A stretch of DNA of 36,102 nucleotides from Candidatus Edwardsbacteria bacterium (GTDB lineage Bacteria > Edwardsbacteria > AC1 > EtOH8), in the NCBI GenBank assembly GCA_018821925.1, contig JAHJLF010000019.1, positions 1 to 36,102 of the forward strand, written 5' to 3'. Position 1 is the stretch's first letter. Every line of letters starts with the position of its first letter. The position numbers and the translations under genes were made by a program. The notes below the pieces were generated by a model that worked only from the letters and a program-made list of their open reading frames with translations, had not been told where the DNA came from and ran no database searches. This document shows, piece after piece, positions 24,301 to 31,950 of this stretch.

Positions 24301-24663
24301 CTATTTGTCAACTTCAATTATTACATAGGCCACTGCGAACTCCCCGGCTTCCGATACCGAGGCATGGATGGCATGGCCGCCGCCTGCCGGCAGAAATTTG
24401 AGCAGCCGGCCGGAGAGGCTTACCCGGATATCTTTTGATACCTGGATATCATGCCAAAACGACCCTCGGCTCAGGCCGCAGCCCAACGCTTTCAACGCGG
24501 CCTCTTTGACGGCGAACCGGGAGGCGTAAAAAAAATCCCGATGGATCTTTGGCGCGTTGGACAGTTCTTCCGGCGACAGAAACTGGGCCAGAAATTCTTC
24601 CTTGTCCTTGAGCTTTCTGAACCGTTCCACGGCCACGATATCGGCCCCGATGCCAAGTACCAT
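24301..24663 (-). CDS. acpS: Holo-[acyl-carrier-protein] synthase AcpS
   Basis: 120 residues from the ATG at 24663 (the in-frame TTG at 24669 is unlikely). It transfers 4'-phosphopantetheine from CoA to the ACP serine. Motifs: GIGADIVAVERF (magnesium-binding Asp) and FYASRFAVKEAALKALGCG (the RFAAKEA motif). Normal AcpS length. A near-consensus promoter lies just upstream, giving an unusually short leader of about 11 bases and no clear ribosome site. Its presence in the same strand run as a dedicated ACP suggests it serves that carrier as well as AcpP. Confidence 0.92.
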   Translation of the reverse strand: MVLGIGADIVAVERFRKLKDKEEFLAQFLSPEELSNAPKIHRDFFYASRFAVKEAALKALGCGLSRGSFWHDIQVSKDIRVSLSGRLLKFLPAGGGHAIHASVSEAGEFAVAYVIIEVDK

Positions 24664-24680
24664 ATTCAAAGCAACAAGAA

Positions 24681-24709
24681 ATTATATCATCTATGTTTTT
24701 TTAAGTCAA
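24681..24709 (-). promoter_or_regulatory. Sigma70 promoter of acpS
   Basis: TTGACT (24704-24709), 17-base spacer, TATAAT (24681-24686); the start is expected near 24674. Confidence 0.75.
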
Positions 24710-24725
24710 CGCCCTCCGGGGCGGG

Positions 24726-25709
24726 TTAAAAGGCCAGCTGCACTTGGATGGCGAATTCATCGTTGTGCGGAGCGCCTGGCTGTTCCATCTTCTTGCGTAT
24801 ATAGTTGGCATAGATCATGGCGTTGGTCCCCGACAGGTAATAGTTGGCCCCCAGCGTCAGCCAGGCGGTGCCGTCGTCGGAACGCTCGGTGTCAAACTTA
24901 TCCCAGCGGGTCAACACCTCGATTTTCGGGTGGGGTCGCAGGCCGAGATGAGCATAGTAGCCCCCGCTCTTGACCATGCCCCCGGAGAATGGCAGCCGAT
25001 CCTGACCGGCGATGACCTCACTACGGACGATCAGGAGCATCGATTGGCCGAGCTTATGTTCAATACTGAACCCGCCGCCGTAGCGGTTCTTAAGGGTATC
25101 CTGGCTGCCCTTTTGTACCGAATTCCCCAGCCAGGAATATCCCAGAAACTGCAGGAAGTCGGCCGGTTTAGCGGTAACCGAGAACAGCAGGTCCTTTCCT
25201 TTGTTGTTATCGGCATAGTTGTTGGCGGGATAGCCGTTGAACAGGCCGATGGACAGCTCCACCGGCTGCAGCTTGGTGGTGGTCTGCATCCCCATCTGCC
25301 GCCACATGGCAAACTTTGTCAGGACGACCGGGTAGTTGATCATCTCCAGCGCGGCGGTGGAGCGCGGCATGTATAAACTGAATGACGGGATGAATCGTCC
25401 CAGCATCAGGTCTGTCTTGGGCAGGTACCCGGAGGCCTGGATCCTGGCATCCAGCAGGGCTGGGCTGGTCAGGGCCTCCAACTGCACCAGATATTTGAGC
25501 CGTTGCTCGGGGAGATCCCCGTTCAGGATCAGCCGGACCCGCTTGGCGGCGAAGGACCATTTGCCGGTCTGGGAATAGCCATAGACCGTCTGGAGATTTC
25601 CGCCCAGGCGGAGTGTCCCCAGGCCAACCTCCACCGGTGTGGCCGCCAAAGGAATTGAGAACAGGAAAAGTACGGCAGCCAGAGCCGTCAGGCAGCTGGT
25701 TTTTCTCAT
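24726..25709 (-). CDS. Outer-membrane porin (OprP/phosphate-selective-porin-like)
   Basis: 327 residues from the ATG at 25709 with GGAGGG upstream; the longer frame running back to 26114 is an overlap shadow of the symporter gene. Signal peptide MRKTSCLTALAAVLFLFSIPLAA. The mature part is a beta-barrel of the porin O/P type: VRLILNGDLPEQRLKYLVQL, DLMLGRFIPSFSLYMPRS, and the C-terminal strand ending in Phe (AIQVQLAF) for BAM recognition. The start overlaps the symporter stop (ATGA), so uptake across both membranes is probably coordinated, plausibly for acetate or another small anion. Confidence 0.85.
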   Translation of the reverse strand: MRKTSCLTALAAVLFLFSIPLAATPVEVGLGTLRLGGNLQTVYGYSQTGKWSFAAKRVRLILNGDLPEQRLKYLVQLEALTSPALLDARIQASGYLPKTDLMLGRFIPSFSLYMPRSTAALEMINYPVVLTKFAMWRQMGMQTTTKLQPVELSIGLFNGYPANNYADNNKGKDLLFSVTAKPADFLQFLGYSWLGNSVQKGSQDTLKNRYGGGFSIEHKLGQSMLLIVRSEVIAGQDRLPFSGGMVKSGGYYAHLGLRPHPKIEVLTRWDKFDTERSDDGTAWLTLGANYYLSGTNAMIYANYIRKKMEQPGAPHNDEFAIQVQLAF

Positions 25710-27667
25710 GCTTTTCCCTCCTGTATTTTGTTTCTGGCCTGCCGGGCGGCCTCCTGGCGCTGGGTCAGCAGGGAGACCACCACCAGGGTCAGGAAGCTTA
25801 AGGGCACCGAGATGATAGCCGGGTTGTTGATGGGGATCAGGGACTTGATGTGCGGCATATGGTAGACCTCGTTGAAGGTCTCCTGCGACAGCAATATCAT
25901 CCCCAAGGCCGACCCCAGGCCCACCAGTATAGAGGCCAGCACCCCGCGGGAGGTGGTCTTTTTCCAGAACAGTATCATGGCGATGGTCGGCAGATTGGCC
26001 GAGGCCGCCACCGCAAAGGCCCAGCCCACTAAGTATGAAACGTTCATGCCTTTGAACAGGATGCCCAGCACCATGGCGATGATGCCCACCACCACTGCGG
26101 CCAGCTTGCCCCACATCACTTTCTGGTGATCGTTCATCTTGACTTTGAAGAACTTGTCCATCAGATCGTGGGCCACTGCGCCCGAGGAGGCGATGATCAG
26201 TCCGCTGACCGTGCCCAGCACCGTAGCGAAGGCCAGGGCCGAGATAATGGCGAATATCGCCACCCCGAACGACTTGGCCAGCAGCGGGGCCGACATGTTG
26301 TCGTTGGTCAGGTCCAGCACCCCGTTGACCATGGCCCCCAGCCCCATGTACAGGGTCAGCATGTAGAACAGGCCGATGGCGGCGATGGCCACGATGGTCG
26401 ACTTCCGGGCGCTGGCCGGGTTGGGGACGGTATAATAGCGGATCAGCACGTGCGGCAGGGCCGCGGTGCCGAAGAACAGGGCTATCATCAGGGAGATGAA
26501 GTTGACCTTGTCGGAGGTGGTGGCCCCCTTGGCGCTGTCCACCTTGAATTTCACCCCCGGCTTGAGCACTTCTTTGCCGGCCATCGGCTGCTGGTAGTAG
26601 ACGGTCACCTGGTCATCGCCGTCCTTCAAGCCCACGAACTTCAGCCAGCGTATCACCGTCCCGTCCTTGATGGTCTTGATGAAGCTGAAGAAATCGGTGG
26701 TGCCGCTCTTCTCGACCTCCTGGCCATCCTTGACCACCTGGCTCATATGGCCCACCTGGTAGAATTTTCCGTTCTCCTTGGGTTCGCCGTTGTACAGCTT
26801 GGATCCGTCGGGCTTGACGGCAAGGGTCTGGGTCTCCTCTAGGCGCATCTCTGCGGAATTGAGTTTCCAGAAAGAGATCTGTCCGCTTTTGACCAGCTTG
26901 ACGAAGACCAGCTTTCCCGAATTCTCCGGGAAAATCCCCGCCACCGTATATCCGCTATCGGCCAGTACCATGTTCTGGCCGTTCCAGGAGCCGACCTTGA
27001 CCGTGGAAAAATGACGGAAAGGCACATCGCCGCCCTGGTCGGGTTTGGTGGAGACGCCGCGGGAGAGCACCAAAAACACCAGGACCAGCGAGAAGATCAG
27101 CAGCAGCCCGCCTTTGAGAAACTGGACATAGGTGGTGGAGGCCATGCCGGCCGTGGCCACGATGATGATCACCAAGGTGCCGACCATGATCACGCCGAAC
27201 TCATGAGGCAGGCCCAACAGCGGTGTCACTAAGCTCCCGGCGCCGACCATCTGGGGAATCAGATAGAAGATGGACACCAGCAGGGTGCTGATGGCCGCCG
27301 CCAGCTGGATGCCCCGGGAGTTGAACTTGGCGTTGAGGGCGTCGGTGAAGGTATACTTGCCCAGGCGTTTGATCGGCTCGGCCACCACGAACATGGCCAC
27401 CACCCAGCCGGCCAGATAGCCGACGGAATACAGGAAGCCGTCGTAGCCCGAAAAGGCGATCATGCCGCAGATCCCCAGGAAGGAGGCGGCCGAGAGGTAG
27501 TCCCCGGCGAAGGCGATGCCGTTGACCGACCAGTGGATGTTGCCGCCGGCGGTATAGAAACCGGAGGCCGATTTGGTGGACCGGGCGAAATGGTACGATA
27601 TGGCCAGCACCCCAACCACGAAGGCGCAGAAGATGGCGATGGCCCATGGCGATACGGCGTAATTCAT
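25706..27667 (-). CDS. actP: ActP-like cation/acetate symporter (SSS family) with a large periplasmic insertion
   Basis: 653 residues; sodium:solute symporter family. Seen: GGNIHWSVNGIAFAGDYLSA (acetate-permease-type GD..SAASF motif), GTAALPHVLIRYYTVP, and GTVSGLIIASSGAVAHDL. E. coli ActP has 549 residues; the extra length is a hydrophilic segment of about 170 residues (about 208-380) between two transmembrane helices, rich in beta-type sequence. Upstream it overlaps a DUF485 protein (ATGA), as in the yjcH-actP pair, and downstream a porin. Ribosome site GGAGG. Substrate acetate is inferred from the pair and the nearby acetyl-CoA synthetase. Confidence 0.9.
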   Translation of the reverse strand: MNYAVSPWAIAIFCAFVVGVLAISYHFARSTKSASGFYTAGGNIHWSVNGIAFAGDYLSAASFLGICGMIAFSGYDGFLYSVGYLAGWVVAMFVVAEPIKRLGKYTFTDALNAKFNSRGIQLAAAISTLLVSIFYLIPQMVGAGSLVTPLLGLPHEFGVIMVGTLVIIIVATAGMASTTYVQFLKGGLLLIFSLVLVFLVLSRGVSTKPDQGGDVPFRHFSTVKVGSWNGQNMVLADSGYTVAGIFPENSGKLVFVKLVKSGQISFWKLNSAEMRLEETQTLAVKPDGSKLYNGEPKENGKFYQVGHMSQVVKDGQEVEKSGTTDFFSFIKTIKDGTVIRWLKFVGLKDGDDQVTVYYQQPMAGKEVLKPGVKFKVDSAKGATTSDKVNFISLMIALFFGTAALPHVLIRYYTVPNPASARKSTIVAIAAIGLFYMLTLYMGLGAMVNGVLDLTNDNMSAPLLAKSFGVAIFAIISALAFATVLGTVSGLIIASSGAVAHDLMDKFFKVKMNDHQKVMWGKLAAVVVGIIAMVLGILFKGMNVSYLVGWAFAVAASANLPTIAMILFWKKTTSRGVLASILVGLGSALGMILLSQETFNEVYHMPHIKSLIPINNPAIISVPLSFLTLVVVSLLTQRQEAARQARNKIQEGKA

Positions 27668-27972
27668 GAGTGTCCCTCCTCCAGCGCCTCTGCCTCTTCA
27701 TCGGAATGCATGTTTGTCATCACTTCCTCGGCATGGGTGCAGATGTGGTTGTAGATGGCCGCCAGAAATATGGCGAAGATGATAAGTAAAAATCCATAGA
27801 CTATGGCCACGTTAAAACTTCCCACATCAACCGCCATAAAGCCGGGGCTGACCACGTTGATGACGATGAAGCCGGCGTAGACTATGGCGTAGAGGGTCAC
27901 AAACCAAAGCCCCAATACCCGTTTGATCGAGGCCGCATGATCCTTGGCCCATTGGCTGGAGGGTTCGTGCAT
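27664..27972 (-). CDS. yjcH: DUF485 membrane protein (YjcH-like), partner of ActP
   Basis: 102 residues with two transmembrane helices (LWFVTLYAIVYAGFIVINVV and NVAIVYGFLLIIFAIFLAAI), the latter followed by YNHICTHAEE, and an acidic tail. Length and pattern fit DUF485, which is nearly always encoded just before ActP. Overlaps actP by four bases. Ribosome site AGGAG. Confidence 0.9.
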   Translation of the reverse strand: MHEPSSQWAKDHAASIKRVLGLWFVTLYAIVYAGFIVINVVSPGFMAVDVGSFNVAIVYGFLLIIFAIFLAAIYNHICTHAEEVMTNMHSDEEAEALEEGHS

Positions 27973-28039
27973 CTGCTCTCTCCTGTTTTATGATTTGTTA
28001 AAAGGAAGGCTTGGAATGATTGGTTGCTGTAAAGTGTTA

Positions 28040-28069
28040 ATGATACCAAAAAACAACTTAGGTATGCAA
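28040..28069 (-). promoter_or_regulatory. Probable sigma70 promoter of the yjcH-actP-porin operon
   Basis: TTGCAT (28064-28069), 18-base spacer, TATCAT (28040-28045), immediately after the upstream gene's terminator. Confidence 0.5.
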
Positions 28070-28070
28070 T

Positions 28071-28100
28071 AAAAAAAGCGCCCCGGTTCTCCGGAGCGCC
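28071..28100 (-). terminator. Intrinsic terminator of the small membrane protein gene
   Basis: GC-rich hairpin (about 28079-28100, one mismatch) followed by seven T on the minus strand; 42 bases past the stop at 28142. Confidence 0.85.
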
Positions 28101-28141
28101 GAATTAGATCATCGGTATAGAAGTGCCTGGATAAATTACTA

Positions 28142-28513
28142 TTACCGGCAGCAACTGGAATCGGTTGTTTTGCAGCTTACGCAGCGGCAAAACCCGTGGT
28201 AGATGGCGCAGATCCCGCCGAACAGGCAGAACAGACCCCAGAACAGTGGCAGGCCGAAGATATGGGCCAGGTCCGGCTTGGCGTATGGCAAAAGGTAGAG
28301 GCCGTAGGTGATAAGGAAACACCCGCTGGTGACGATGATGTGGCCCATTACGATCGTGGCCTTTCGCCCGCCCCGCCAGCCCAAGTAGATCAGTGACAAA
28401 CCGATGACCAGCGGGATGAACTTGGCCGGGTTATTGCTTGCGATTGCACCCCAGGCGCCGAAGGCTGTCAGCAGCATGCCCAAGGTAAAGCTGATCGGCG
28501 ATTTGATTTTCAT
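28142..28513 (-). CDS. Small four-helix membrane protein with Cys-rich tail
   Basis: 123 residues. Four hydrophobic segments (SFTLGMLLTAFGAWGAIA; IPLVIGLSLIYLGW; IIVTSGCFLITYGLYLLP; GLPLFWGLFCLFGGICAIYH) and a C-terminus with six cysteines in about 19 residues (GFCRCVSCKTTDSSCCR plus one before), which could bind metal or form disulfides. Ribosome site AAGGA. Not recognised; monocistronic between a palindrome and its own terminator. Confidence 0.7.
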   Translation of the reverse strand: MKIKSPISFTLGMLLTAFGAWGAIASNNPAKFIPLVIGLSLIYLGWRGGRKATIVMGHIIVTSGCFLITYGLYLLPYAKPDLAHIFGLPLFWGLFCLFGGICAIYHGFCRCVSCKTTDSSCCR

Positions 28514-28546
28514 GACTATACATCCTTAAATAGATTACTGAAATAC

Positions 28547-28578
28547 AGCAGGGGCGACCGGCCGGTCGCCCCTGCTGA
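28547..28578. repeat. Perfect 32-bp GGGGC-type palindrome
   Basis: CAGCAGGGGCGACCGG (28547-28562) and its exact reverse complement (28563-28578). Same repeat class as the array at 35481-35614: constant GGGGC/GCCCC ends, variable core. Confidence 0.8.
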
Positions 28579-28583
28579 TGAAT

Positions 28584-28660
28584 TTATTTTATCCCCATTC
28601 TCTTCCTGGCCGCCTCCAGTTCCTTGGAATCGGGAAACAGCACTGCCTTGCCGCACTGCT
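28584..28660 (-). pseudogene. tdh: Duplicated 3' end of tdh (remnant)
   Basis: Encodes QCGKAVLFPDSKELEAARKR then MGIK and a stop: the last 24 residues of Tdh, with about ten, mostly silent, differences from the intact gene's end at 30776. Homology stops at about 28660. The longer open frame to 28769 merely runs into the nuclease gene's tail. It marks the far edge of the AT-rich insert. Confidence 0.92.
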
Positions 28661-28752
28661 TATCAAACAAAGTATTAGCTAAAATCCCATTCCCTTCAGG
28701 CGCAACACATAGGACCTTATATTGCTCATTCCTGTTTCCCTTATTTCGTAGG

Positions 28753-30579
28753 TTATAGAAGCTTATCATTGAATTTGCTTTTCATGAATTGAATGGCAGT
28801 TCTAAATTTTTGCATTGTTTCATCACTTAAAGGTATTCTTCTATTATCTAGAACCAAATGATTTATTGCCAAATTTAATTTCCCCTTAAGTTTTTCTGCA
28901 TCATTTTTGATTTTTTCAAAAGAACCAAGTCCCAAGGCATTGTTAATTATTGCCATTTTACTTTGCTCATCAAACAAACCTTCTAAATCGGTTTCTATTC
29001 CTAAAATATCTTTATAGGTAAATATTTTGTTATTTATGTATGAACCAAACTCGGCAATATATTTATCCTTTGATTTCTGACCCGGCACATCGCTATCAAG
29101 AACAACAATGAATTTCTTGCCCCACGATAAATACAGTCTAATAATATCATAAAGCTGGTCTCTACCAGCACCTGGATAAAGATTAACATCTTTTTCATCT
29201 AATTGCACATCACAGAAATATTTAAAGGCATACCAATCAAACCTTCCCTCGCAGATTACTATGTTTGGGATTGGTTCGACCAAACTGGGTTTATAATCCA
29301 ACGCATCTAGTATTGGCTGGAAATAAGAGACTTTAGGTTTACCATATCCTTCACCAACATAAGTAAAGTACTTCTTTGCAATAATTTTTGCTGAATCATC
29401 AAAAGTGATGTCACCCTTCAATTCAGTATCTGTTAATTTATCATTAATAATAACATACGAACCTTTTAACCACTTGGGATTAATTAAGTGATGGCTATGC
29501 GTTGAATAGATAACCATTGAATTACTGCTTAAATCACGTATAGCTTCCAGTATTTTTTGTTGTGCTGAAGAATGAAGATTTGAAGCCGGTTCATCTAATA
29601 AAAACAATATGTTTTTTGTCCGTTTCTTCCGAAATTCAGTAAAAATCAAGAAAGAGAAAAACCATTTACAGCCTTTACTTCTTTCATTTATTGAAAAGAT
29701 TTTACCGGAATCAGTTTTAACATTGAACGATACCGATAATTTTTGTGGATCGGTTTTATAATCAAGCTGTATTTCCTTGAAATTTAATTTCCTACTACCT
29801 TTTTGGAATAACGTTTTCCAACTTTTTGTGATTTTCTTATTTAATATGCCCCCAATCTGCGATATTATCTGCTTCGCCGTGTCATTATCAGTATTCCAAA
29901 TATCAACCACATTTTCCTGGAATGAAGTGAAGCGACTATTAACACATTTCAAAATATCATCTAAAACTAATTGCCAGATTACATTCCTGTCTTCTGTTGC
30001 TTGTTTATTAAAATTGAAAAATATTTCCTCTGGTATTTCAAAAATGAAATCCTCGTAAAATAAAATCTCTGGTATTAGGTTTTTTTTGACAAAATCCAAC
30101 AAATCAATCCATTCCGAATTCTCATACTCACGCAGGTCTTTGCTTTTATTTTGTAGGTCAACGTCTGTTACAGTTATTGGAAACACAACACTAGATTCAT
30201 GCTTTTTAAATTTATGTAATTCATAAATGAATTTATGAGTATATTTAAAAACCCCTTTGTATAGATCTATTTTATATGCTTTGTTCTTACTTTCCCAATA
30301 TTTTTCGATTCTATCATAATCATCCTTTTCGTACTCAATACTGGATTCAAGCACTATCTCCCCTGTAAAATCAATACCTTTTGGTCTAATTGCGTTGATT
30401 TCTTTGTCAGTTAATGTCCCGCCTTTTGATAAATCATAATAACACTTAATAGCTTTCATTATTGTGGTTTTCCCACTTTCATTTAACCCAACTAAAGAAA
30501 CTATGCGGTTATGCGATAGATCAATTTCAACTTTATCAATACCTTTGAAATTAGTAATCGTGAATTTCTGGTATTTCAT
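28753..30579 (-). CDS. Fused AAA-ATPase/TOPRIM nuclease (OLD/PARIS-like), defence candidate
   Basis: 608 residues. N-terminal SMC/ABC-type ATPase split by a coiled/alpha insertion: Walker A GLNESGKTT (31-39), signature-like region SINERSKGCKWFF (297-308), Walker B LFLLDEP (326-331, E330), H-loop STHSHHL (359-365). C-terminal TOPRIM: acidic Glu in VICEGRFDWY (E444) and the DxD in VVLDSDVPG (D495, D497). This is the architecture of OLD-family nucleases and of the fused form of PARIS (AriA+AriB), both anti-phage. The gene is strongly AT-rich against its surroundings and sits in an insert behind tdh. It begins 22 bases after an unusual tRNA-like gene with no room for its own promoter. No RT, helicase or methylase partner is present. 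Confidence 0.87.
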   Translation of the reverse strand: MKYQKFTITNFKGIDKVEIDLSHNRIVSLVGLNESGKTTIMKAIKCYYDLSKGGTLTDKEINAIRPKGIDFTGEIVLESSIEYEKDDYDRIEKYWESKNKAYKIDLYKGVFKYTHKFIYELHKFKKHESSVVFPITVTDVDLQNKSKDLREYENSEWIDLLDFVKKNLIPEILFYEDFIFEIPEEIFFNFNKQATEDRNVIWQLVLDDILKCVNSRFTSFQENVVDIWNTDNDTAKQIISQIGGILNKKITKSWKTLFQKGSRKLNFKEIQLDYKTDPQKLSVSFNVKTDSGKIFSINERSKGCKWFFSFLIFTEFRKKRTKNILFLLDEPASNLHSSAQQKILEAIRDLSSNSMVIYSTHSHHLINPKWLKGSYVIINDKLTDTELKGDITFDDSAKIIAKKYFTYVGEGYGKPKVSYFQPILDALDYKPSLVEPIPNIVICEGRFDWYAFKYFCDVQLDEKDVNLYPGAGRDQLYDIIRLYLSWGKKFIVVLDSDVPGQKSKDKYIAEFGSYINNKIFTYKDILGIETDLEGLFDEQSKMAIINNALGLGSFEKIKNDAEKLKGKLNLAINHLVLDNRRIPLSDETMQKFRTAIQFMKSKFNDKLL

Positions 30580-30601
30580 ATTAACCTCTACATTAATCGC
30601 T

Positions 30602-30690
30602 AAGAGTGGATGGGATTCTAACCCATGAAACGCCTTGCGACGTCTACCTGTTTATGAGACAGGCGCCTTAAAACACTCGGCCACCACTCC
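30602..30690 (-). tRNA. Unusual class II tRNA: serine-type body with CAU anticodon, no CCA
   Basis: The minus strand folds as a long-variable-arm tRNA: acceptor GGAGTGG/CCACTCT (the first pair is a G-U wobble), D arm GCC/GGC with the GGCCGAG start typical of tRNA-Ser, anticodon stem CCTGT/ACAGG with loop CTCATAA (anticodon CAT), variable stem ACGTC/GGCGT capped by GCAA, T stem ATGGG/CCCAT. Oddities: CAU in a Ser-like body; G19 is replaced by U and C56 by A, keeping the 19-56 pair complementary; discriminator U; no encoded CCA, unlike the tRNA-Val in this window. It is followed after 22 bases by the AAA-TOPRIM gene. It may be a real but specialised tRNA, a decoy or sensor, or a decayed phage tRNA. 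Confidence 0.8.
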
Positions 30691-30711
30691 ATTATTCTTA
30701 TTGTGAGTGAA

Positions 30712-30751
30712 AGCATATCAAAAAAAGCGTTTTTATGCAATATTAATATTG
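30712..30751 (-). promoter_or_regulatory. Promoter with overlapping palindrome upstream of the tRNA-like gene
   Basis: TTGCAT (30735-30740), 17-base spacer, TATGCT (30712-30717); start expected near 30705, 15 bases before the tRNA. A perfect 14-bp palindrome CAATATTAATATTG (30738-30751) overlaps the -35 box and could be an operator. Confidence 0.5.
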
Positions 30752-30775
30752 TAACACTTCTCGTGTATTACGTAA

Positions 30776-31897
30776 TTATTTTATTCCCATTCTCTTCCTG
30801 GCCGCCTCCAGCTCCTTGGGATCAGGGAATAAAATCGCCTTGCCGCACTGCCGGGGGTTGCCCATAGCCGCTTCGAAGCCCTTGGCAAAATCCTTGAGCT
30901 CGAACAGGTGGGTGACGATGGGCTTGATGTCTATCCGGCCCGAGGCCAGGAAATTCTTTACCCGGTACCAGGTATCGAACATCTTGCGCCCCGAGATGCC
31001 GTTAATGGTAATGCCCCGGAACACAATTCCGTTGGTGTAGTCCACCGGGACCGGAGTGGTGGGCGGCACCCCAAAGGCGCTGTAGCGGCCGCCTTTGCGG
31101 ATGACCTTCAGGCCCTCCTCGATGGCCGCCGGGGCTCCCACCATGTCCAGCACGATATCAGTGCCGTAGCCGCCGGTGTGGTCCCGGATGAATTCTAATC
31201 TATTGACGGATTTGTCGGAGATGTTCAAGGTATGGTCGGCCCCCATCTTTTTGGCGATGTTCAAAGCGAAGTCCGACATGCCGATGACGAATATCTGGGT
31301 CAGGCCAGAGGCCCGGGCCAGACCGGCGGCGAACAGCGCGGTGGGCCCGTCCCCGAAGATGGCTACTGATTTTCCGGCCACGTCGGAGTTCTCGCCTAAA
31401 AGAGTGTAGCAGGCGTTGCCCATCGGCTCCTGAACTGTGGCCAGCTCCGGCGGAATGCTCTTGTCGTTGACCCAGCAGACCGACTCCGGCAGGGCAAAGT
31501 ATTCGGCAAAACAACCGTCGTGGTCCACCCCTACGATCTTCATCCGCTCGCCGATGTGGAATTGGCCCAGCATGGCCTGCAGGTCGCCGGGATCGTAGAT
31601 GTGGGTCTCGGCCGAGATATAGTCGCCGGCCTTGATCCGTTTACAGTGCGGCCCCACCTCCACCACCTCGCCGGCCACCTCGTGACCCAGTATCTGAGGC
31701 AGGTTCTTTGATCCGATCCGTTCGTCGGCCCACTTGTTCCATTCGTAGATGTGAACGTCTGTCCCGCAGATGGAGGTGGCCCGAACCTTGACCATCACCC
31801 AGTCGGGCTTTAGTTCCGGAACATTGACCTCCAGCCACTCGGCCCCAAGCTGTGGTTTGGTCTTGACCACCGCCTTCATTTTTTGAGGCATTGCCAA
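30776..31897 (-). CDS. tdh: L-threonine 3-dehydrogenase
   Basis: 373 residues, zinc-dependent medium-chain dehydrogenase: L-threonine + NAD+ to 2-amino-3-oxobutyrate, the substrate of Kbl. Seen: catalytic zinc ligands C44 (SICGTDVHIYEW), GHE (71-73) and E157 (VQEPMGNA); nucleotide fold FGDGPTALFAAG; Tdh-type ending. The structural-zinc loop with four cysteines found in E. coli Tdh (near C93-C107) is absent: residues 95-127 contain no Cys. Ribosome site AGGAG. Its 3' end is duplicated at 28584-28660 on the far side of the AT-rich insert, so the present 3' end may have arrived with the insert. Confidence 0.92.
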   Translation of the reverse strand: MAMPQKMKAVVKTKPQLGAEWLEVNVPELKPDWVMVKVRATSICGTDVHIYEWNKWADERIGSKNLPQILGHEVAGEVVEVGPHCKRIKAGDYISAETHIYDPGDLQAMLGQFHIGERMKIVGVDHDGCFAEYFALPESVCWVNDKSIPPELATVQEPMGNACYTLLGENSDVAGKSVAIFGDGPTALFAAGLARASGLTQIFVIGMSDFALNIAKKMGADHTLNISDKSVNRLEFIRDHTGGYGTDIVLDMVGAPAAIEEGLKVIRKGGRYSAFGVPPTTPVPVDYTNGIVFRGITINGISGRKMFDTWYRVKNFLASGRIDIKPIVTHLFELKDFAKGFEAAMGNPRQCGKAILFPDPKELEAARKRMGIK

Positions 31898-31950
31898 AAC
31901 TCCTGTGATTATATGAATTGATGTTTATATTTCTGTAATAGCTTTCAAAG

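Noticed and set aside
24726-26114. Long minus-strand frame extending the porin to 462 residues
   Set aside because: The first 135 residues overlap the symporter gene and are low-complexity shadow sequence; the real start at 25709 has a signal peptide and ribosome site.
28584-28769. 61-residue open frame as an independent small gene
   Set aside because: Its second half is the tdh 3' remnant and its first half is out-of-frame nuclease gene sequence and junction; no ribosome site.
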